A stretch of DNA of 64,000 nt, taken from CAWGQN01 sp963824885 (GTDB taxonomy: Bacteria; Actinomycetota; Actinomycetes; Actinomycetales; Microbacteriaceae). Each line of letters starts with the position of its first letter. Within the stretch, counting starts at the first letter, position 1. Positions 15,580 through 24,969 of this stretch are shown here, piece after piece. The stretch lies in contig CAWGQN010000010.1 in NCBI GenBank assembly GCA_963824885.1, forward strand, positions 186,001-250,000. The letters run 5' to 3'. The notes below the pieces were generated by a model that searched no databases, was not told the DNA's origin, and was given only the letters and a program-made list of their open reading frames with translations. Position numbers and translations under genes: made by a program.

Positions 15580-16610
15580 GCCGTGCACCGCTGCCCAGTG
15601 AACGCAGCACCCTTTTCCGCGCGGGAGATCACGTTCAATTGACCGGGTCGACCGGGAAGCGCAATACGATTATCCTCGTCGTTGGCGGCGTCTCTCACAC
15701 GCACCGCGGCGCAATCGAGCATGACGCACTCATTGGGCTTCCCGAAGGCTCGGTCGTGCGCAACTCGGCGGGCGCCGAACATCTCGCTCTTCGCCCCCAG
15801 CTCGCCGACTTCGTGATGTCGATGCCTCGAGGCGCGGCGATTGTCTACCCGAAAGACGCGGCACAAATCATCGCTCAGGCCGATATCTTTCCCGGCGCAA
15901 TCGTTGTCGAAGCCGGCGTAGGTTCTGGTGCGCTCTCGCTGTGGTTGCTTCGGGCAATTGGACCGACGGGGCGTCTGGAGTCTTTTGAACGGCGCGAAGA
16001 ATTCGCGACGATTGCTGAAAACAACGTTGCCGCGTTTGTGGGATGTAATCCAACAAATTGGCGAGTGACGCGCGGCGATCTGGTCGAGAGTCTCTCGTCT
16101 CTCGTTCCCGCAGGTTCAGTCGATCGGGTTGTCCTCGACATGCTCGCCCCGTGGGAGTGCGTCGGCGCCGCTGCGAGAGTCCTCGTGCCGGGCGGCGTGT
16201 TCGCGTGCTACGTCGCGACGGTCACCCAGTTGTCGCGGACAGCCGAAAGAGTTCGCTCGACGGCAGAATTCACGACCCCCGAATCTACTGAAGTGATGAT
16301 CCGAAACTGGCACGTCGAGGGCCTCGCAGTGCGCCCTGAGCACCGAATGATCGGACACACTGGTTTTGTCATGACCGCTCGCCGCCTCGCGCCCAATACG
16401 GTGCTCCCACCGTCGAGACGGCGCACCTCAAAAACGGCGTTCAGCGACGACGATGTCGAGTTGTGGACTCCCGGCGCACTCGGGGAGCGTGAAATGAGCG
16501 CCAAGAGCGTGCGCAAGAGAGTGCGCGACGCCTCTGCGCGCGCGAACTCCTCGACGGTGCACAAAAAATCGACCGATCCTTCACCTGACGGCGACACCAA
16601 AATCGCTTAG
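15576..16610 (+). CDS. trmI: tRNA (adenine-58-N1)-methyltransferase TrmI
   Basis: 344 residues. SAM-dependent Rossmann methyltransferase making m1A58 in the T loop. The N-terminal domain has STLFRAGDHVQLTGSTGKR and the typical RGAIEHDALIGLPEGSVV. The SAM-binding motif is GAIVVEAGVGSGALSLWLL, and the DMLAPWE segment matches the family catalytic region. A basic, Ser-rich tail of ~70 residues follows. GTG 15576 overlaps the HAD stop (GTGA). In many actinobacteria trmI lies beside the Pup-proteasome genes; here they are absent and the FKBP gene follows. Confidence 0.93.
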   Translation: MSRAPLPSERSTLFRAGDHVQLTGSTGKRNTIILVVGGVSHTHRGAIEHDALIGLPEGSVVRNSAGAEHLALRPQLADFVMSMPRGAAIVYPKDAAQIIAQADIFPGAIVVEAGVGSGALSLWLLRAIGPTGRLESFERREEFATIAENNVAAFVGCNPTNWRVTRGDLVESLSSLVPAGSVDRVVLDMLAPWECVGAAARVLVPGGVFACYVATVTQLSRTAERVRSTAEFTTPESTEVMIRNWHVEGLAVRPEHRMIGHTGFVMTARRLAPNTVLPPSRRRTSKTAFSDDDVELWTPGALGEREMSAKSVRKRVRDASARANSSTVHKKSTDPSPDGDTKIA

Positions 16611-16670
16611 AATTGGTGGCGCCCGCGGCGCAGACCGGGCATCGCTTCCGTCTCATCGAATTGAGGATCC

Positions 16671-17603
16671 GTGCGCACGACCGCCGCCTTGCTCATCGCC
16701 ATCTCGGCCACCATTGCTCTCAGTTCGTGCAGCGGAAGCGGGGGGAGCAGCGCGACGGCGTGCGACGATGCAGCGAGGGCGGGCAATGCCTCGGACGCGG
16801 TGTCAGTTGTCGGCGACTTCGGCACGGTGGTTCGCGTTGATACCCCCACTCCCTTGAAGCCCAAATCGCTCGAGCGTACTCAACTCATCACCGGCACGGG
16901 TCCCGTGATTCCTCGCGGCTCCGTCGTGTCAATCGCACTCACCGCGCTTAACGGAACAACCGGCGAAATCATTCAACGCTACGACGGCAAGACGGAGAGT
17001 TCCGCCGCGATGGGCAAAAATCTCCTTCCGGGATTTGCCAAGTCTCTCGAGTGCGTGACGGTCGGTTCCCGCATTGTCTCCGTCGTCCCGCCGACCGACG
17101 CATTTGGCGCTCAAGGCGGCAACGCCCAATTGAAGATTCGCGCGGACGACTCGTTGGTTTTCGTTCTCGACGTGAAGTCGGCAAGCTTGGCCCGTGCGAA
17201 TGGCGCCGACCAGGTTCCGACCGCTGGATTCCCCACAATAGTTCTCGACGGTGACGGAGTACCGGGAGTAATCGTCGCGGGGAAGAACGCCCCAAAGAAC
17301 CTCGAAGTCGAGACCCTGAAGAAGGGCACGGGCCCCGAGGTTTCCGAGGGAAAAATTGTGACCGTTCAGTTCACGGCGGTCAACTGGATGACTCGCAAGG
17401 TAATCGACTCATCGTGGACGACTGGTGATCCGGTTCAGTGGATCGTCGCCGATAAGTCCAAGACGCCCAGAGGTGTCGTCCCGCAGCTTCTCGCGGCGCT
17501 TGTGGGACAGACCGTTGGTTCGCAGTTTGTTGCGCAGTTTCCTACCGAACCGTCGGGATCGGCGGTAGTTTACGTGGTTGACGTGCTCGCTGTGTCTTCC
17601 TAG
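16671..17603 (+). CDS. FKBP-type peptidyl-prolyl isomerase lipoprotein
   Basis: 310 residues. GTG start with GAGG just upstream. Lipoprotein signal LLIAISATIALSSC with lipobox ALSSC. Two FKBP-like segments are visible. The first has IPRGSVVSIALTALNGTTGEI ... KNLLPGFAKSLECVTVGSRI ... PPTDAFG. The second has VTVQFTAVNWMTRKVIDSSW ... PQLLAALVGQTVGSQF ... VYVVDVLAV. A prolyl isomerase/foldase on the outer face of the membrane is likely, although some active-site aromatics appear to be missing. Confidence 0.86.
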   Translation: MRTTAALLIAISATIALSSCSGSGGSSATACDDAARAGNASDAVSVVGDFGTVVRVDTPTPLKPKSLERTQLITGTGPVIPRGSVVSIALTALNGTTGEIIQRYDGKTESSAAMGKNLLPGFAKSLECVTVGSRIVSVVPPTDAFGAQGGNAQLKIRADDSLVFVLDVKSASLARANGADQVPTAGFPTIVLDGDGVPGVIVAGKNAPKNLEVETLKKGTGPEVSEGKIVTVQFTAVNWMTRKVIDSSWTTGDPVQWIVADKSKTPRGVVPQLLAALVGQTVGSQFVAQFPTEPSGSAVVYVVDVLAVSS

Positions 17604-17634
17604 CAGAGAGCCACATGTTCGGGACGCGGATCCA

Positions 17635-17640
17635 TACAAT
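17635..17640 (+). promoter_or_regulatory. -10 box for leaderless pafB
   Basis: TACAAT, a near-consensus -10, ends 6 bases before GTG 17647; no Shine-Dalgarno. Confidence 0.55.
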
Positions 17641-17646
17641 TGACGT

Positions 17647-18660
17647 GTGCCTGTGACACCCCGCACTCCCAGCCGCGTTCCCGTTGAAGAACGTCTGTTC
17701 AGCCTCGTTCTTGCGCTGCTCGCAACAAGAGACGGCCTCACCAAGCAGGAAATTCTGTCGTCGGTTCAGGGTTACCGACAGCGATACGCACGCGCCGGCG
17801 ACAATGCGAGTCTCGAACGACAGTTCGAACGCGACAAAGATGATATTCGCGAACTCGGGGTGCCGCTCGAAACCGCCGATTCGATCGGCGAATCCGGTAA
17901 CAATCAGAGCCTGCGCTATCGGATTGCCAAGGGTGCGTACGAACTGCCGAGCGACCTTACATTTTCGCCACAAGAGATTACCCTTCTCGAACTGGCAAGC
18001 ATGGTGTGGCGCGAGAAGTCCCTTTCCGCGCAATCACGACGGGCTCTGCTCAAGCTTCGATCACTCGGAATCGAACCAGATGAGCCGATTGTCGGCTATG
18101 CACCTCGCTTGCGCGTGCGCGAATCCGCATTCACGCCACTCACCGCGGCGCTCGAGAGGCAGGTGGTTGTCTCATTTGACTATCTCAAACCGGGGGAGCT
18201 CGCCCCCATGACTCGCGAGGTCGCCCCTCTCGCGCTTGTTCAACACGAGGGTCGCTGGCATCTTCACGCTCACGACGCCGTGGGCGCCCGAACGTTCTTA
18301 CTGTCTCGCATCGTTGGCCCGGTGCGCTTGACAGGTCAGTCGTTTACTCCGAAAGGGGAGGGGCACGCTGATCGCGCACTCGGTGAACTCCAGAAGATTT
18401 GGCATCAAAACATCGCGCAAATTGACGTTGTCCCCGGAACGGAAGCCGCAATTCGCCTCGGAAAACACGCTCTCGAGTCGCCAATCACAACCGAATCCGA
18501 CCCCATTGACGTTCACTACACGGACATCGACATCTTTGCCGACGAATTGGCCGGTTACGGCCCCGAAGTTGTCGTGCACGCGCCGATTCAGTTGCGAAAT
18601 GCCGTGCGCAACCGGCTTAAGACAATTCGAGTGGTTCACGAGCGGTACCGCGATGAGTGA
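17647..18660 (+). CDS. pafB: PafB, WYL-domain transcriptional regulator
   Basis: 337 residues. N-terminal winged helix (RVPVEERLFSLVLALLATRD, then QFERDKDDIRELGVPLET), a middle segment, and a WYL domain with ALERQVVVSFDYLKPG and RWHLHAHDAV. PafB and PafC together activate the LexA-independent DNA-damage response in mycobacteria. The C-terminus overlaps pafC by 8 bases. The usual upstream partner pafA and the proteasome genes are missing here. Confidence 0.9.
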   Translation: MPVTPRTPSRVPVEERLFSLVLALLATRDGLTKQEILSSVQGYRQRYARAGDNASLERQFERDKDDIRELGVPLETADSIGESGNNQSLRYRIAKGAYELPSDLTFSPQEITLLELASMVWREKSLSAQSRRALLKLRSLGIEPDEPIVGYAPRLRVRESAFTPLTAALERQVVVSFDYLKPGELAPMTREVAPLALVQHEGRWHLHAHDAVGARTFLLSRIVGPVRLTGQSFTPKGEGHADRALGELQKIWHQNIAQIDVVPGTEAAIRLGKHALESPITTESDPIDVHYTDIDIFADELAGYGPEVVVHAPIQLRNAVRNRLKTIRVVHERYRDE

Positions 18661-19660
18661 GCTGCCCTCCCCGATGCACGCCCAAGACAAGCTTGCATTT
18701 CTTCTTGCACTCGTTCCCTATCTCGCGGATCATGATCGCGTTAGTGTCAGCGACGTAGCCGATCACTTCCACGTAACGACCGAGCACATTAGGTCGGCAA
18801 TTCGCCTCATCGCGGTCTCCGGAGTTCCCGGCGACACGAACCAATATTTGCCCGGTGATCTCTTCGATATCGCGTGGGACGACTTCGAACACAACGACCA
18901 AATCGTCCTCACGCACCGAGTCGCAATCGATGACTCGCCTCGATTTTCCGCCCACGAGGCCGCGGCGCTCATTGCCGGATTGCAATACATTTCGGCGCTC
19001 CCAGAAAACGCCAATCGAACAGCGACCGGTCGGCTGATGGCCAAGCTGTCGCGAGGAGCATCGGCACCTCCGAGCGAACTGGCTGTCGCGACGTCGAACA
19101 CCGACGCGTCGCTGCGCGTGATCCGAAGTGCGGTAGCGGCGGCTACCGCCGTCGAATTTGACTACGTCAACTCTCGAGGCCGACACGAACGGCGAACAGT
19201 CGATCCGCTCCGCATTGAATCCCTCGACCAAGACTGGTATCTACGCGGCTGGTGTCACCGTCGCGCGGCCCTACGCACGTTCCGCATCGACCGTATGGTC
19301 AACGTCACGGGAACAAACGAGCCAATCTCTCGTAAAAATGATGACGTGACTCTCCCCGAAACGTTGTTCGAAGCGTCGCCCGATGACGTGCGAGTCGTCC
19401 TCGACGTTGCCGAGTGTGCCCTCCCGCTTATTGCCGACTATTCCCCCCTCGGCCTCGAACCGTCGGGTGTGGCCGGGCGCGTACTTGCGCCGATTCGGGT
19501 CGCGCATTTTCACGGCCTGAAGCGACTTGTCGCGCGTCTTTCCGGAACCGTGGTCGTCCATAGTCCGAGCGAAGCCCGCCGCGAAGTCGCCAACTGGGCC
19601 GCCGCGGGAGAGGCCCGCTACGCGAATCTCGACGACGATTTGCTCGCAGATAGCCAATGA
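18653..19660 (+). CDS. pafC: PafC, WYL-domain transcriptional regulator
   Basis: 335 residues from ATG 18653, inside the end of pafB. Winged helix with DKLAFLLALVPYLADHDRVS and DVADHFHVTTEHIRSAIRLI. The WYL core follows as AAATAVEFDYVNSRGRHERR, then RIESLDQDWYLRGWCHRRAALRTFRIDRM. WYL domains of PafBC sense a nucleic-acid ligand formed on DNA damage (family knowledge). It precedes tatA in the conserved pafBC-tatAC-helY order. Confidence 0.9.
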   Translation: MSELPSPMHAQDKLAFLLALVPYLADHDRVSVSDVADHFHVTTEHIRSAIRLIAVSGVPGDTNQYLPGDLFDIAWDDFEHNDQIVLTHRVAIDDSPRFSAHEAAALIAGLQYISALPENANRTATGRLMAKLSRGASAPPSELAVATSNTDASLRVIRSAVAAATAVEFDYVNSRGRHERRTVDPLRIESLDQDWYLRGWCHRRAALRTFRIDRMVNVTGTNEPISRKNDDVTLPETLFEASPDDVRVVLDVAECALPLIADYSPLGLEPSGVAGRVLAPIRVAHFHGLKRLVARLSGTVVVHSPSEARREVANWAAAGEARYANLDDDLLADSQ

Positions 19661-19806
19661 ATCGGCCTCGAATCGACGGCTGAGTGACGCATTTCCGAGG
19701 GCTGCAGAGCTGAAGATTGCCTGTCAAGCTGGCAATAACGAACGTCAATTTGGCGTGCACGGTAAACTCGTTGACGTACCCCACCCCAATACAGAGGAAG
19801 ATACCC

Positions 19807-20028
19807 ATGCTTGGAAACCTGCAGGGATGGCACCTTATTATCATTCTGGCCGTCATCCTTCTGCTTTTCGGTGCACCAAAACTTCCGGGTCTTGCGCGAA
19901 GCCTTGGCCAATCGATGCGAATCTTCCGCGGCGAGGTCAAGACGATGAAAGAAGAAACAGCGAGTGATTCGGAGCCAACAGCTGGCCGCGAGACGCGAGC
20001 CCGAGATGACAGTGCTCCTCGGCCGTAG
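19807..20028 (+). CDS. tatA: Sec-independent translocase subunit TatA
   Basis: 73 residues. ATG 19807 is preceded by GAGGAAG. One membrane helix, WHLIIILAVILLLFGAPKLPG, leads into the amphipathic helix LARSLGQSMRIFRGEVKTMKEE and a polar tail, the TatA/E layout with the FGAPKLP hinge. A longer reading from 19717 has no start signal. Serves export of folded proteins such as the DyP peroxidase at 10.1-11.4 kb. The 146-base gap upstream holds only a weak 6-bp inverted repeat. Confidence 0.94.
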   Translation: MLGNLQGWHLIIILAVILLLFGAPKLPGLARSLGQSMRIFRGEVKTMKEETASDSEPTAGRETRARDDSAPRP

Positions 20029-20037
20029 CACGTAGCG

Positions 20038-20844
20038 GTGGCACAACGGAGGGCGCACGGCAGGCGTCGGGACGGACAAATGCGCCTCGGCGAGCATTTG
20101 GTGGAGTTACGTCGTCGATTATTCGCCTCGGGCCTTTCGATCGTTGTCGGCTCGATTGTCGGCTGGTTCGTCGCGCCTTTTATTCTCGATCAACTGCGCG
20201 AGCCGATAACGAGTCTCGCGAACGATCAGGGCCGGATTGCCAGCCTGAACTACACCGACATCACGGCGGCATTCGATCTCAAGATTCAAATCGCGGTGAC
20301 GGTCGGCATCGTCTTTGCGAGTCCCGTGTGGCTCTACCAGGTGTGGGCATTTCTTGTGCCCGGACTCACGAGACGAGAAATTCGATACAGCCTCGGCTTC
20401 CTCGCGACCGCGGTTCCGCTCTTCCTCGCGGGATGCGTGGCCGGGTGGCTCGTCTTTCCTCACATTGTTTCTCTCTTGTCGAGCTTTGCCCCCGCGGAGT
20501 CCACATCGGTATTCACCGCGAAGTCATATTTTGATTTTGTCCTCAAGCTCGTTCTCGTGATCGGCGTGGCGTTCGTTCTTCCGCTGTTCCTTGTCTTGCT
20601 CAATTTTGTCGGTGTTGTCAGCGCCCATGGTATTGTTCGGTCGTGGCGTATTGCGATTCTCGTCATCGTGCTTTTCACGGCTATCGCGACTCCGGCGGCC
20701 GATGTCATTTCGATGTTTCTCTTGGCAATTCCTTTGGTAGTCCTGTATTTTGGCGCCGCGGGAATCGCCTTTCTCCATGATCGGCGAGTCGCCAAACGAC
20801 AAAGGGACGTCGATGTGTCTCCAACGGCGCAAACTCGCGCGTGA
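20038..20844 (+). CDS. tatC: Sec-independent translocase subunit TatC
   Basis: 268 residues, six membrane helices. MRLGEHLVELRRRLFASGL is the signal-recognition N-terminus; the actual start may be at that ATG (20080) rather than GTG 20038. Other family marks are the YQVWAFLVPGLTRREIRYSL cytoplasmic loop and a C-terminal TPAADVISMFLLAIPLVVLYF. It follows tatA by 9 bases; its stop overlaps the helY start (GTGA). Confidence 0.94.
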   Translation: MAQRRAHGRRRDGQMRLGEHLVELRRRLFASGLSIVVGSIVGWFVAPFILDQLREPITSLANDQGRIASLNYTDITAAFDLKIQIAVTVGIVFASPVWLYQVWAFLVPGLTRREIRYSLGFLATAVPLFLAGCVAGWLVFPHIVSLLSSFAPAESTSVFTAKSYFDFVLKLVLVIGVAFVLPLFLVLLNFVGVVSAHGIVRSWRIAILVIVLFTAIATPAADVISMFLLAIPLVVLYFGAAGIAFLHDRRVAKRQRDVDVSPTAQTRA

Positions 20845-23045
20845 GTGACGGCGCGTCGCCGTCTGATCGGTGTGAAACGGCCAAAATCACTCTCAACGCT
20901 CCGACGTTTGAGCAATTTCGTTCCGGCAAAGGGTTCGCGCTCGATCCATTTCAACGCGAAGCGTGCCACTCACTTGCGCAAGGAAGAAACGTTCTCGTTG
21001 CCGCTCCGACGGGAGCCGGAAAGACCGTGGTCGCGGAATTCGCGGTCTTTCTCGCTCTGCAGCGCTCGCGAAACAAGGTCTTCTATACTACGCCCATGAA
21101 AGCGCTGAGCAATCAAAAATTCTACGAGCTCGAAAAGCAATTTGGGCGCGGCTCAGTTGGTCTTCTGACGGGGGATACGAATCGCAACTCCCACGCGCGC
21201 ATTGTCGTTATGACGACCGAGGTATTGCGTAACATGCTGTACGCCGGCTCGGACCTTCTTCGCGATCTCTCATTCGTCGTCTTGGACGAGGTTCACTACC
21301 TTGCAGACGCGTTTCGTGGTCCGGTGTGGGAAGAAGTCATTATCCACCTCGCGCGCGATGTGCGCACCGTGTCACTCAGTGCCACGATTTCGAACGCGCG
21401 GGAATTCGGCGATTGGTTGCAGACTGTTCGAGGCGAGACCGATGTTATTGTCTCGGATGTGCGGCCGGTGCCGCTTGATGCGCACGCCCTCATTCGGCGC
21501 ACGCTCATCGAACTCTTCGACTCATCGAGCCTCGCGAACCCACCCCGCGTGAACCCAGAAGTTGTGCGCCTCACCCGATCACTAAGCGCGCCTCCCCAGC
21601 GTGCCCCTCGCGGCGGGGGACGACGCTATCGTCGTTCGACACGCGCGTCCACGCACCGCTCACACGGCGATGATCGCCTCGCGCGAGCCGACGTCGTGCG
21701 ACTCCTTGACGACAAAAATTTATTGCCCGCAATTATTTTTGTTTTCAGTCGGGCGGGATGCGACGCTGCCGTCCGACAGGTTCTCCGTGCGGGAATCCTC
21801 CTGACCGACAAACACGAGCGTGAAGAGATTCGGCTCATTGTCGAGGAGCACTGTCGATCACTTCCCGACGAGGAACTCGCGGTCCTCGGATACTGGGAGT
21901 GGCTCGACGGACTCGAGTGCGGTGTGGCCGCTCATCACGCGGGTATGCTTCCCGCTTTTAAAGAGGTAGTCGAAGAGCTCTTTCGCCGCAAGCTCGTGAC
22001 CGTTGTTTTCGCGACAGAAACCCTCGCTCTTGGCATCAATATGCCCGCACGCACGGTCGTTCTCGAAAGCCTCGAGAAGTTCAACGGTGAGTCCCGCGTA
22101 CCAATAACGTCGGGTGAATATACACAACTGACTGGTCGTGCTGGCCGACGAGGGATCGATGTCGAGGGTCACGCTATCGTCCAATGGAGTGGAACCCTCA
22201 ACCCCAACGCCGTGGCGTCGCTCGCTAGTCGTCAGGCGTTCGGGCTGAGATCCAGTTTTCGCCCGACATATAACATGGCGGCAAACCTCATTGATCGGTT
22301 TGGTCGTGATCGAACGCGCGACATTCTCGAATTGTCTTTTGCTCAATTTCAGGCTGATCGCGCGGTTGTGAACCTCGCGAAACGGGCGCGAAAACACGAC
22401 GAATCCCTCGCTCGAGAATCCGAGGAGCTGAGAAGGGAAATTCGATCACGCACCGGAGCGATCGCGGCGATCTTCGACCGAGTAAGCGCCGTTCTCGTCG
22501 AGCGAAAATTTTTCAAAAGGAGTTCGGGGTCGTTGACACTGACTTCAACGGGTCGCGCGCTCATGCGAATCTACGGGGAACGCGATCTCCTTGTGGCCGA
22601 GTCACTGAATCGGCACGTGTGGGACGACCTCGACGCGCCGTCGTGCGCCGCTCTAGCGTGCGCCTATGTCTACGAGTCCAGGCGAGACGAGGGTCGTGCC
22701 GATGCCGAGCGCCTCCCTCGCGGACCGTTCCGCGCTGCGCTCGGACGCACTCACGACTTGTGGGTCGAACTCGACAACATCGAACGCGCTCACGACCTTC
22801 CCGGAAGCAAGCCGCTCGATCCCGGTCTCTGTGTGGCAATGCACGGTTGGGCGCGCGGTGCGTCTCTCGACACTGTCCTTGCCGAGGCCGATTTGGCGGC
22901 GGGCGACTTCGTTCGCTGGACGAAGCAAACGGTTGACCTCTTGGACCAGATCTCGCTTGTCGCGGAGGGCACCGCGGGGCACCGCGCGCGATCGGCTATT
23001 GACTCTATCCGGCGAGGCGTTGTCGCTTACTCGTCGGTAGCGTAG
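20841..23045 (+). CDS. helY: Ski2/Mtr4-type DEAD/DEAH-box helicase HelY
   Basis: 734 residues. The N-terminal helicase core has FQREACHSLAQGRNVLVAAP then TGAGKTVVAEFAVF (Walker A), DEVHYLAD (motif II) and SLSATISN (motif III). The second core has VFATETLALGINMPARTVV and YTQLTGRAGRRGID (motif VI). The C-terminal part has the DSHCT-like region with LAEADLAAGDFVRWTKQTVD. An actinobacterial RNA/DNA helicase, conserved downstream of tatC. Shorter than many mycobacterial HelY proteins. Confidence 0.92.
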   Translation: MSDGASPSDRCETAKITLNAPTFEQFRSGKGFALDPFQREACHSLAQGRNVLVAAPTGAGKTVVAEFAVFLALQRSRNKVFYTTPMKALSNQKFYELEKQFGRGSVGLLTGDTNRNSHARIVVMTTEVLRNMLYAGSDLLRDLSFVVLDEVHYLADAFRGPVWEEVIIHLARDVRTVSLSATISNAREFGDWLQTVRGETDVIVSDVRPVPLDAHALIRRTLIELFDSSSLANPPRVNPEVVRLTRSLSAPPQRAPRGGGRRYRRSTRASTHRSHGDDRLARADVVRLLDDKNLLPAIIFVFSRAGCDAAVRQVLRAGILLTDKHEREEIRLIVEEHCRSLPDEELAVLGYWEWLDGLECGVAAHHAGMLPAFKEVVEELFRRKLVTVVFATETLALGINMPARTVVLESLEKFNGESRVPITSGEYTQLTGRAGRRGIDVEGHAIVQWSGTLNPNAVASLASRQAFGLRSSFRPTYNMAANLIDRFGRDRTRDILELSFAQFQADRAVVNLAKRARKHDESLARESEELRREIRSRTGAIAAIFDRVSAVLVERKFFKRSSGSLTLTSTGRALMRIYGERDLLVAESLNRHVWDDLDAPSCAALACAYVYESRRDEGRADAERLPRGPFRAALGRTHDLWVELDNIERAHDLPGSKPLDPGLCVAMHGWARGASLDTVLAEADLAAGDFVRWTKQTVDLLDQISLVAEGTAGHRARSAIDSIRRGVVAYSSVA

Positions 23046-23052
23046 AGCGATC

Positions 23053-24606
23053 ATGTTCTCGGCTCCGCTCCCATTGTGGCTCGCGCTCATCGTGGCGGCT
23101 CTCGCTGGCCCGATCATCGACGCGGGCTTCCCCGACCGCGGATGGTGGCCACTCTCAATCATTGGTGCTGTACTGCTGTTTGGTGCACTCGTCGGACGCG
23201 GGTTTTGGTCTGGCGTCCTCGTTGGCGTCGTTGCCGGCGGAGCATTTTGGGGAACCCACATCAGCTGGCTCACGGTTCAACTCGGACCCATTCCGTGGGC
23301 GGGTCTTTCGGCAATCGAGGCCGTTTTCTTTGCAGTCGGCGCAGGAACGATAGCGGTCGTTCTCACGCGCGGGAGCGTTCTGTGGTTATCGCGATGGACG
23401 CGAATTGGCGTGATACCGATCATTGTCGCCGGCTTGTGGACGTCACGAGAGGCTCTCACGGCGGTGTGGCCTTTCGGCGGATTCGCGTGGGGCCGACTTG
23501 CGCTGTCGCAATCGGAAAGCCCGTTCGCTCATCTTGTCGCGTGGGTTGGCCTGTCCGGTTTAAGTTTTCTCCTTGCGTGGCTCGGCGCGCTTTTTATCCA
23601 GCTCATCCGCGAAACCGGCATGCGTCGTCTCAGTCGCTCGCTCATTGCCGTCTCAGCGCTTGCCGTCTTCGTCGCGGTGCCGCCGTGGCCCGCCCCGACG
23701 CAAGGAACAACCAGTGTTGCCGCGATCCAAGGAAACTCCGACGCGAGCCTCTTCGCACGGTTTCGACAGGGGCAAATTCTCGAAGACCACGTCGTAGCGA
23801 CCGTGCCACTTATCGGGCGGTCCGTCGACATGGTTGTTTGGCCAGAGAACTCCGCAGACGTCGACCCGACGCGGTCAACACAATCCGCGGCCATTCTCGA
23901 CGGTGTCAGCGCCGCAATGAATGCCCCCGTGATAGTGGGAACGATTACCCAGTTGGGTAACCTCTTTTTCAATTCTTCTCTTGTGTGGGTCGCAGGCCAC
24001 GGAGTCGTCGACCAATACGACAAGATTCATCCCGTTCCCTTTGCCGAATACGTGCCATACCGAGAGTTCTTTGGCGGCTTCGCCCCCTCGCTTATCGGCC
24101 TCGTCACTCGCGAATACGCGGTTGGCACGAGGTCACCCAACGTGAGAATTGGAAGCGTCAATGCGGGAATTGTCATTTGCTTTGATGTGGCCGACGACGA
24201 AATCGTTTCGCACCTTATAGCCGGGGGAGCGCAAGTCATTCTCGCGCAAACGAACAACGCCGATTTCGGCCACACCGACGAGAGCGTTCAACAGTTGGCA
24301 ATTGCGCGCTTGCGCGCAATTGAAACCGGGCGAACCGTTGTCAACGTATCGACCGTGGGGACAAGCGCGATTATTGCACCCAACGGATCAACGATCAATC
24401 AGTTGCCAACCTTTACCGCCGGGTCAATGGTCGAAACCGTTCCGCTCAGCTCGACCCCCACGCCCGCAAGTTTCGTGGGCCGCCCGATCGAGTTCGTCGT
24501 TTCTGCCTTGGGTCTCGCCGGATTTCTTGCGGTTGTGACCGCGATGGCGGCGCGACGCCCTACGCGCCGATCTTGTGCTCGCCGCGCTTCGAGCGCAAGT
24601 ATGTAA
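23053..24606 (+). CDS. lnt: apolipoprotein N-acyltransferase
   Basis: 517 residues. Hydrophobic N-terminal half with several helices, then a carbon-nitrogen hydrolase domain and a last helix (IEFVVSALGLAGFLAVVTAM). Catalytic triad candidates: Glu in VVWPENSADVDP, Lys in QYDKIHPVPFAEYVPYR, and Cys in GIVICFDVADD. Adds the third acyl chain to lipoproteins; the window encodes several (5857, 9606, 16671) and lspA. Its last 47 bases overlap the convergent rbpA gene. Confidence 0.92.
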   Translation: MFSAPLPLWLALIVAALAGPIIDAGFPDRGWWPLSIIGAVLLFGALVGRGFWSGVLVGVVAGGAFWGTHISWLTVQLGPIPWAGLSAIEAVFFAVGAGTIAVVLTRGSVLWLSRWTRIGVIPIIVAGLWTSREALTAVWPFGGFAWGRLALSQSESPFAHLVAWVGLSGLSFLLAWLGALFIQLIRETGMRRLSRSLIAVSALAVFVAVPPWPAPTQGTTSVAAIQGNSDASLFARFRQGQILEDHVVATVPLIGRSVDMVVWPENSADVDPTRSTQSAAILDGVSAAMNAPVIVGTITQLGNLFFNSSLVWVAGHGVVDQYDKIHPVPFAEYVPYREFFGGFAPSLIGLVTREYAVGTRSPNVRIGSVNAGIVICFDVADDEIVSHLIAGGAQVILAQTNNADFGHTDESVQQLAIARLRAIETGRTVVNVSTVGTSAIIAPNGSTINQLPTFTAGSMVETVPLSSTPTPASFVGRPIEFVVSALGLAGFLAVVTAMAARRPTRRSCARRASSASM

Positions 24607-24925
24607 GGCGCGCTTCGAGAAGTTCTTCGAGTTCTGGAATTGTCCGGCGTTCGAGAAGCATGTCCCAGTGTGAACGGGGGATCCTTTCTTCAAACTGATC
24701 AATCGCGACGGGTTTAGAATCAACGAGAAGCGCGGCTTCGTGTCCGCAATTTCCGCACTCCCACGCCGAGGGCGATTCGGCGTCGGCCGAAAAAACCACT
24801 TCCGTTTCTTGTCCGCAATTCGGGCACAAGTACTTTTGCTTCATTCGCGGCGAGAAAGTTACGCCTTCTTCGCTTTGAAGACTTTGAGATCCGATTCTCA
24901 TTCCGCGCAAACTGCGATCAGCCAT
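24560..24925 (-). CDS. rbpA: RNA polymerase-binding protein RbpA
   Basis: 121 residues. Actinobacteria-specific transcription activator that binds RNA polymerase and the principal sigma factor. N-terminal tail MADRSLRGMRIGSQSLQSE, zinc-ribbon-like core with KYLCPNCGQETEVVF and WECGNCGHEA, then the basic linker and C-terminal sigma-interaction helix RRTIPELEELLEARLTYLR. AGGAG precedes the ATG by 9 bases. The 3' end is antisense to the last 15 codons of lnt. Confidence 0.97.
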   Translation of the reverse strand: MADRSLRGMRIGSQSLQSEEGVTFSPRMKQKYLCPNCGQETEVVFSADAESPSAWECGNCGHEAALLVDSKPVAIDQFEERIPRSHWDMLLERRTIPELEELLEARLTYLRSKRGEHKIGA

Positions 24926-24951
24926 GATGATGGACTCCTCTCGCGACGGTT

Positions 24952-24969
24952 TTCAGGTATAAACCTGAA
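24952..24969. promoter_or_regulatory. 7-bp inverted repeat over the rbpA -10 region
   Basis: TTCAGGT (24952-24958) and ACCTGAA (24963-24969) around ATAA. It covers the GTT element of the predicted promoter, so it may be an operator or a 5'-UTR hairpin. Confidence 0.4.
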
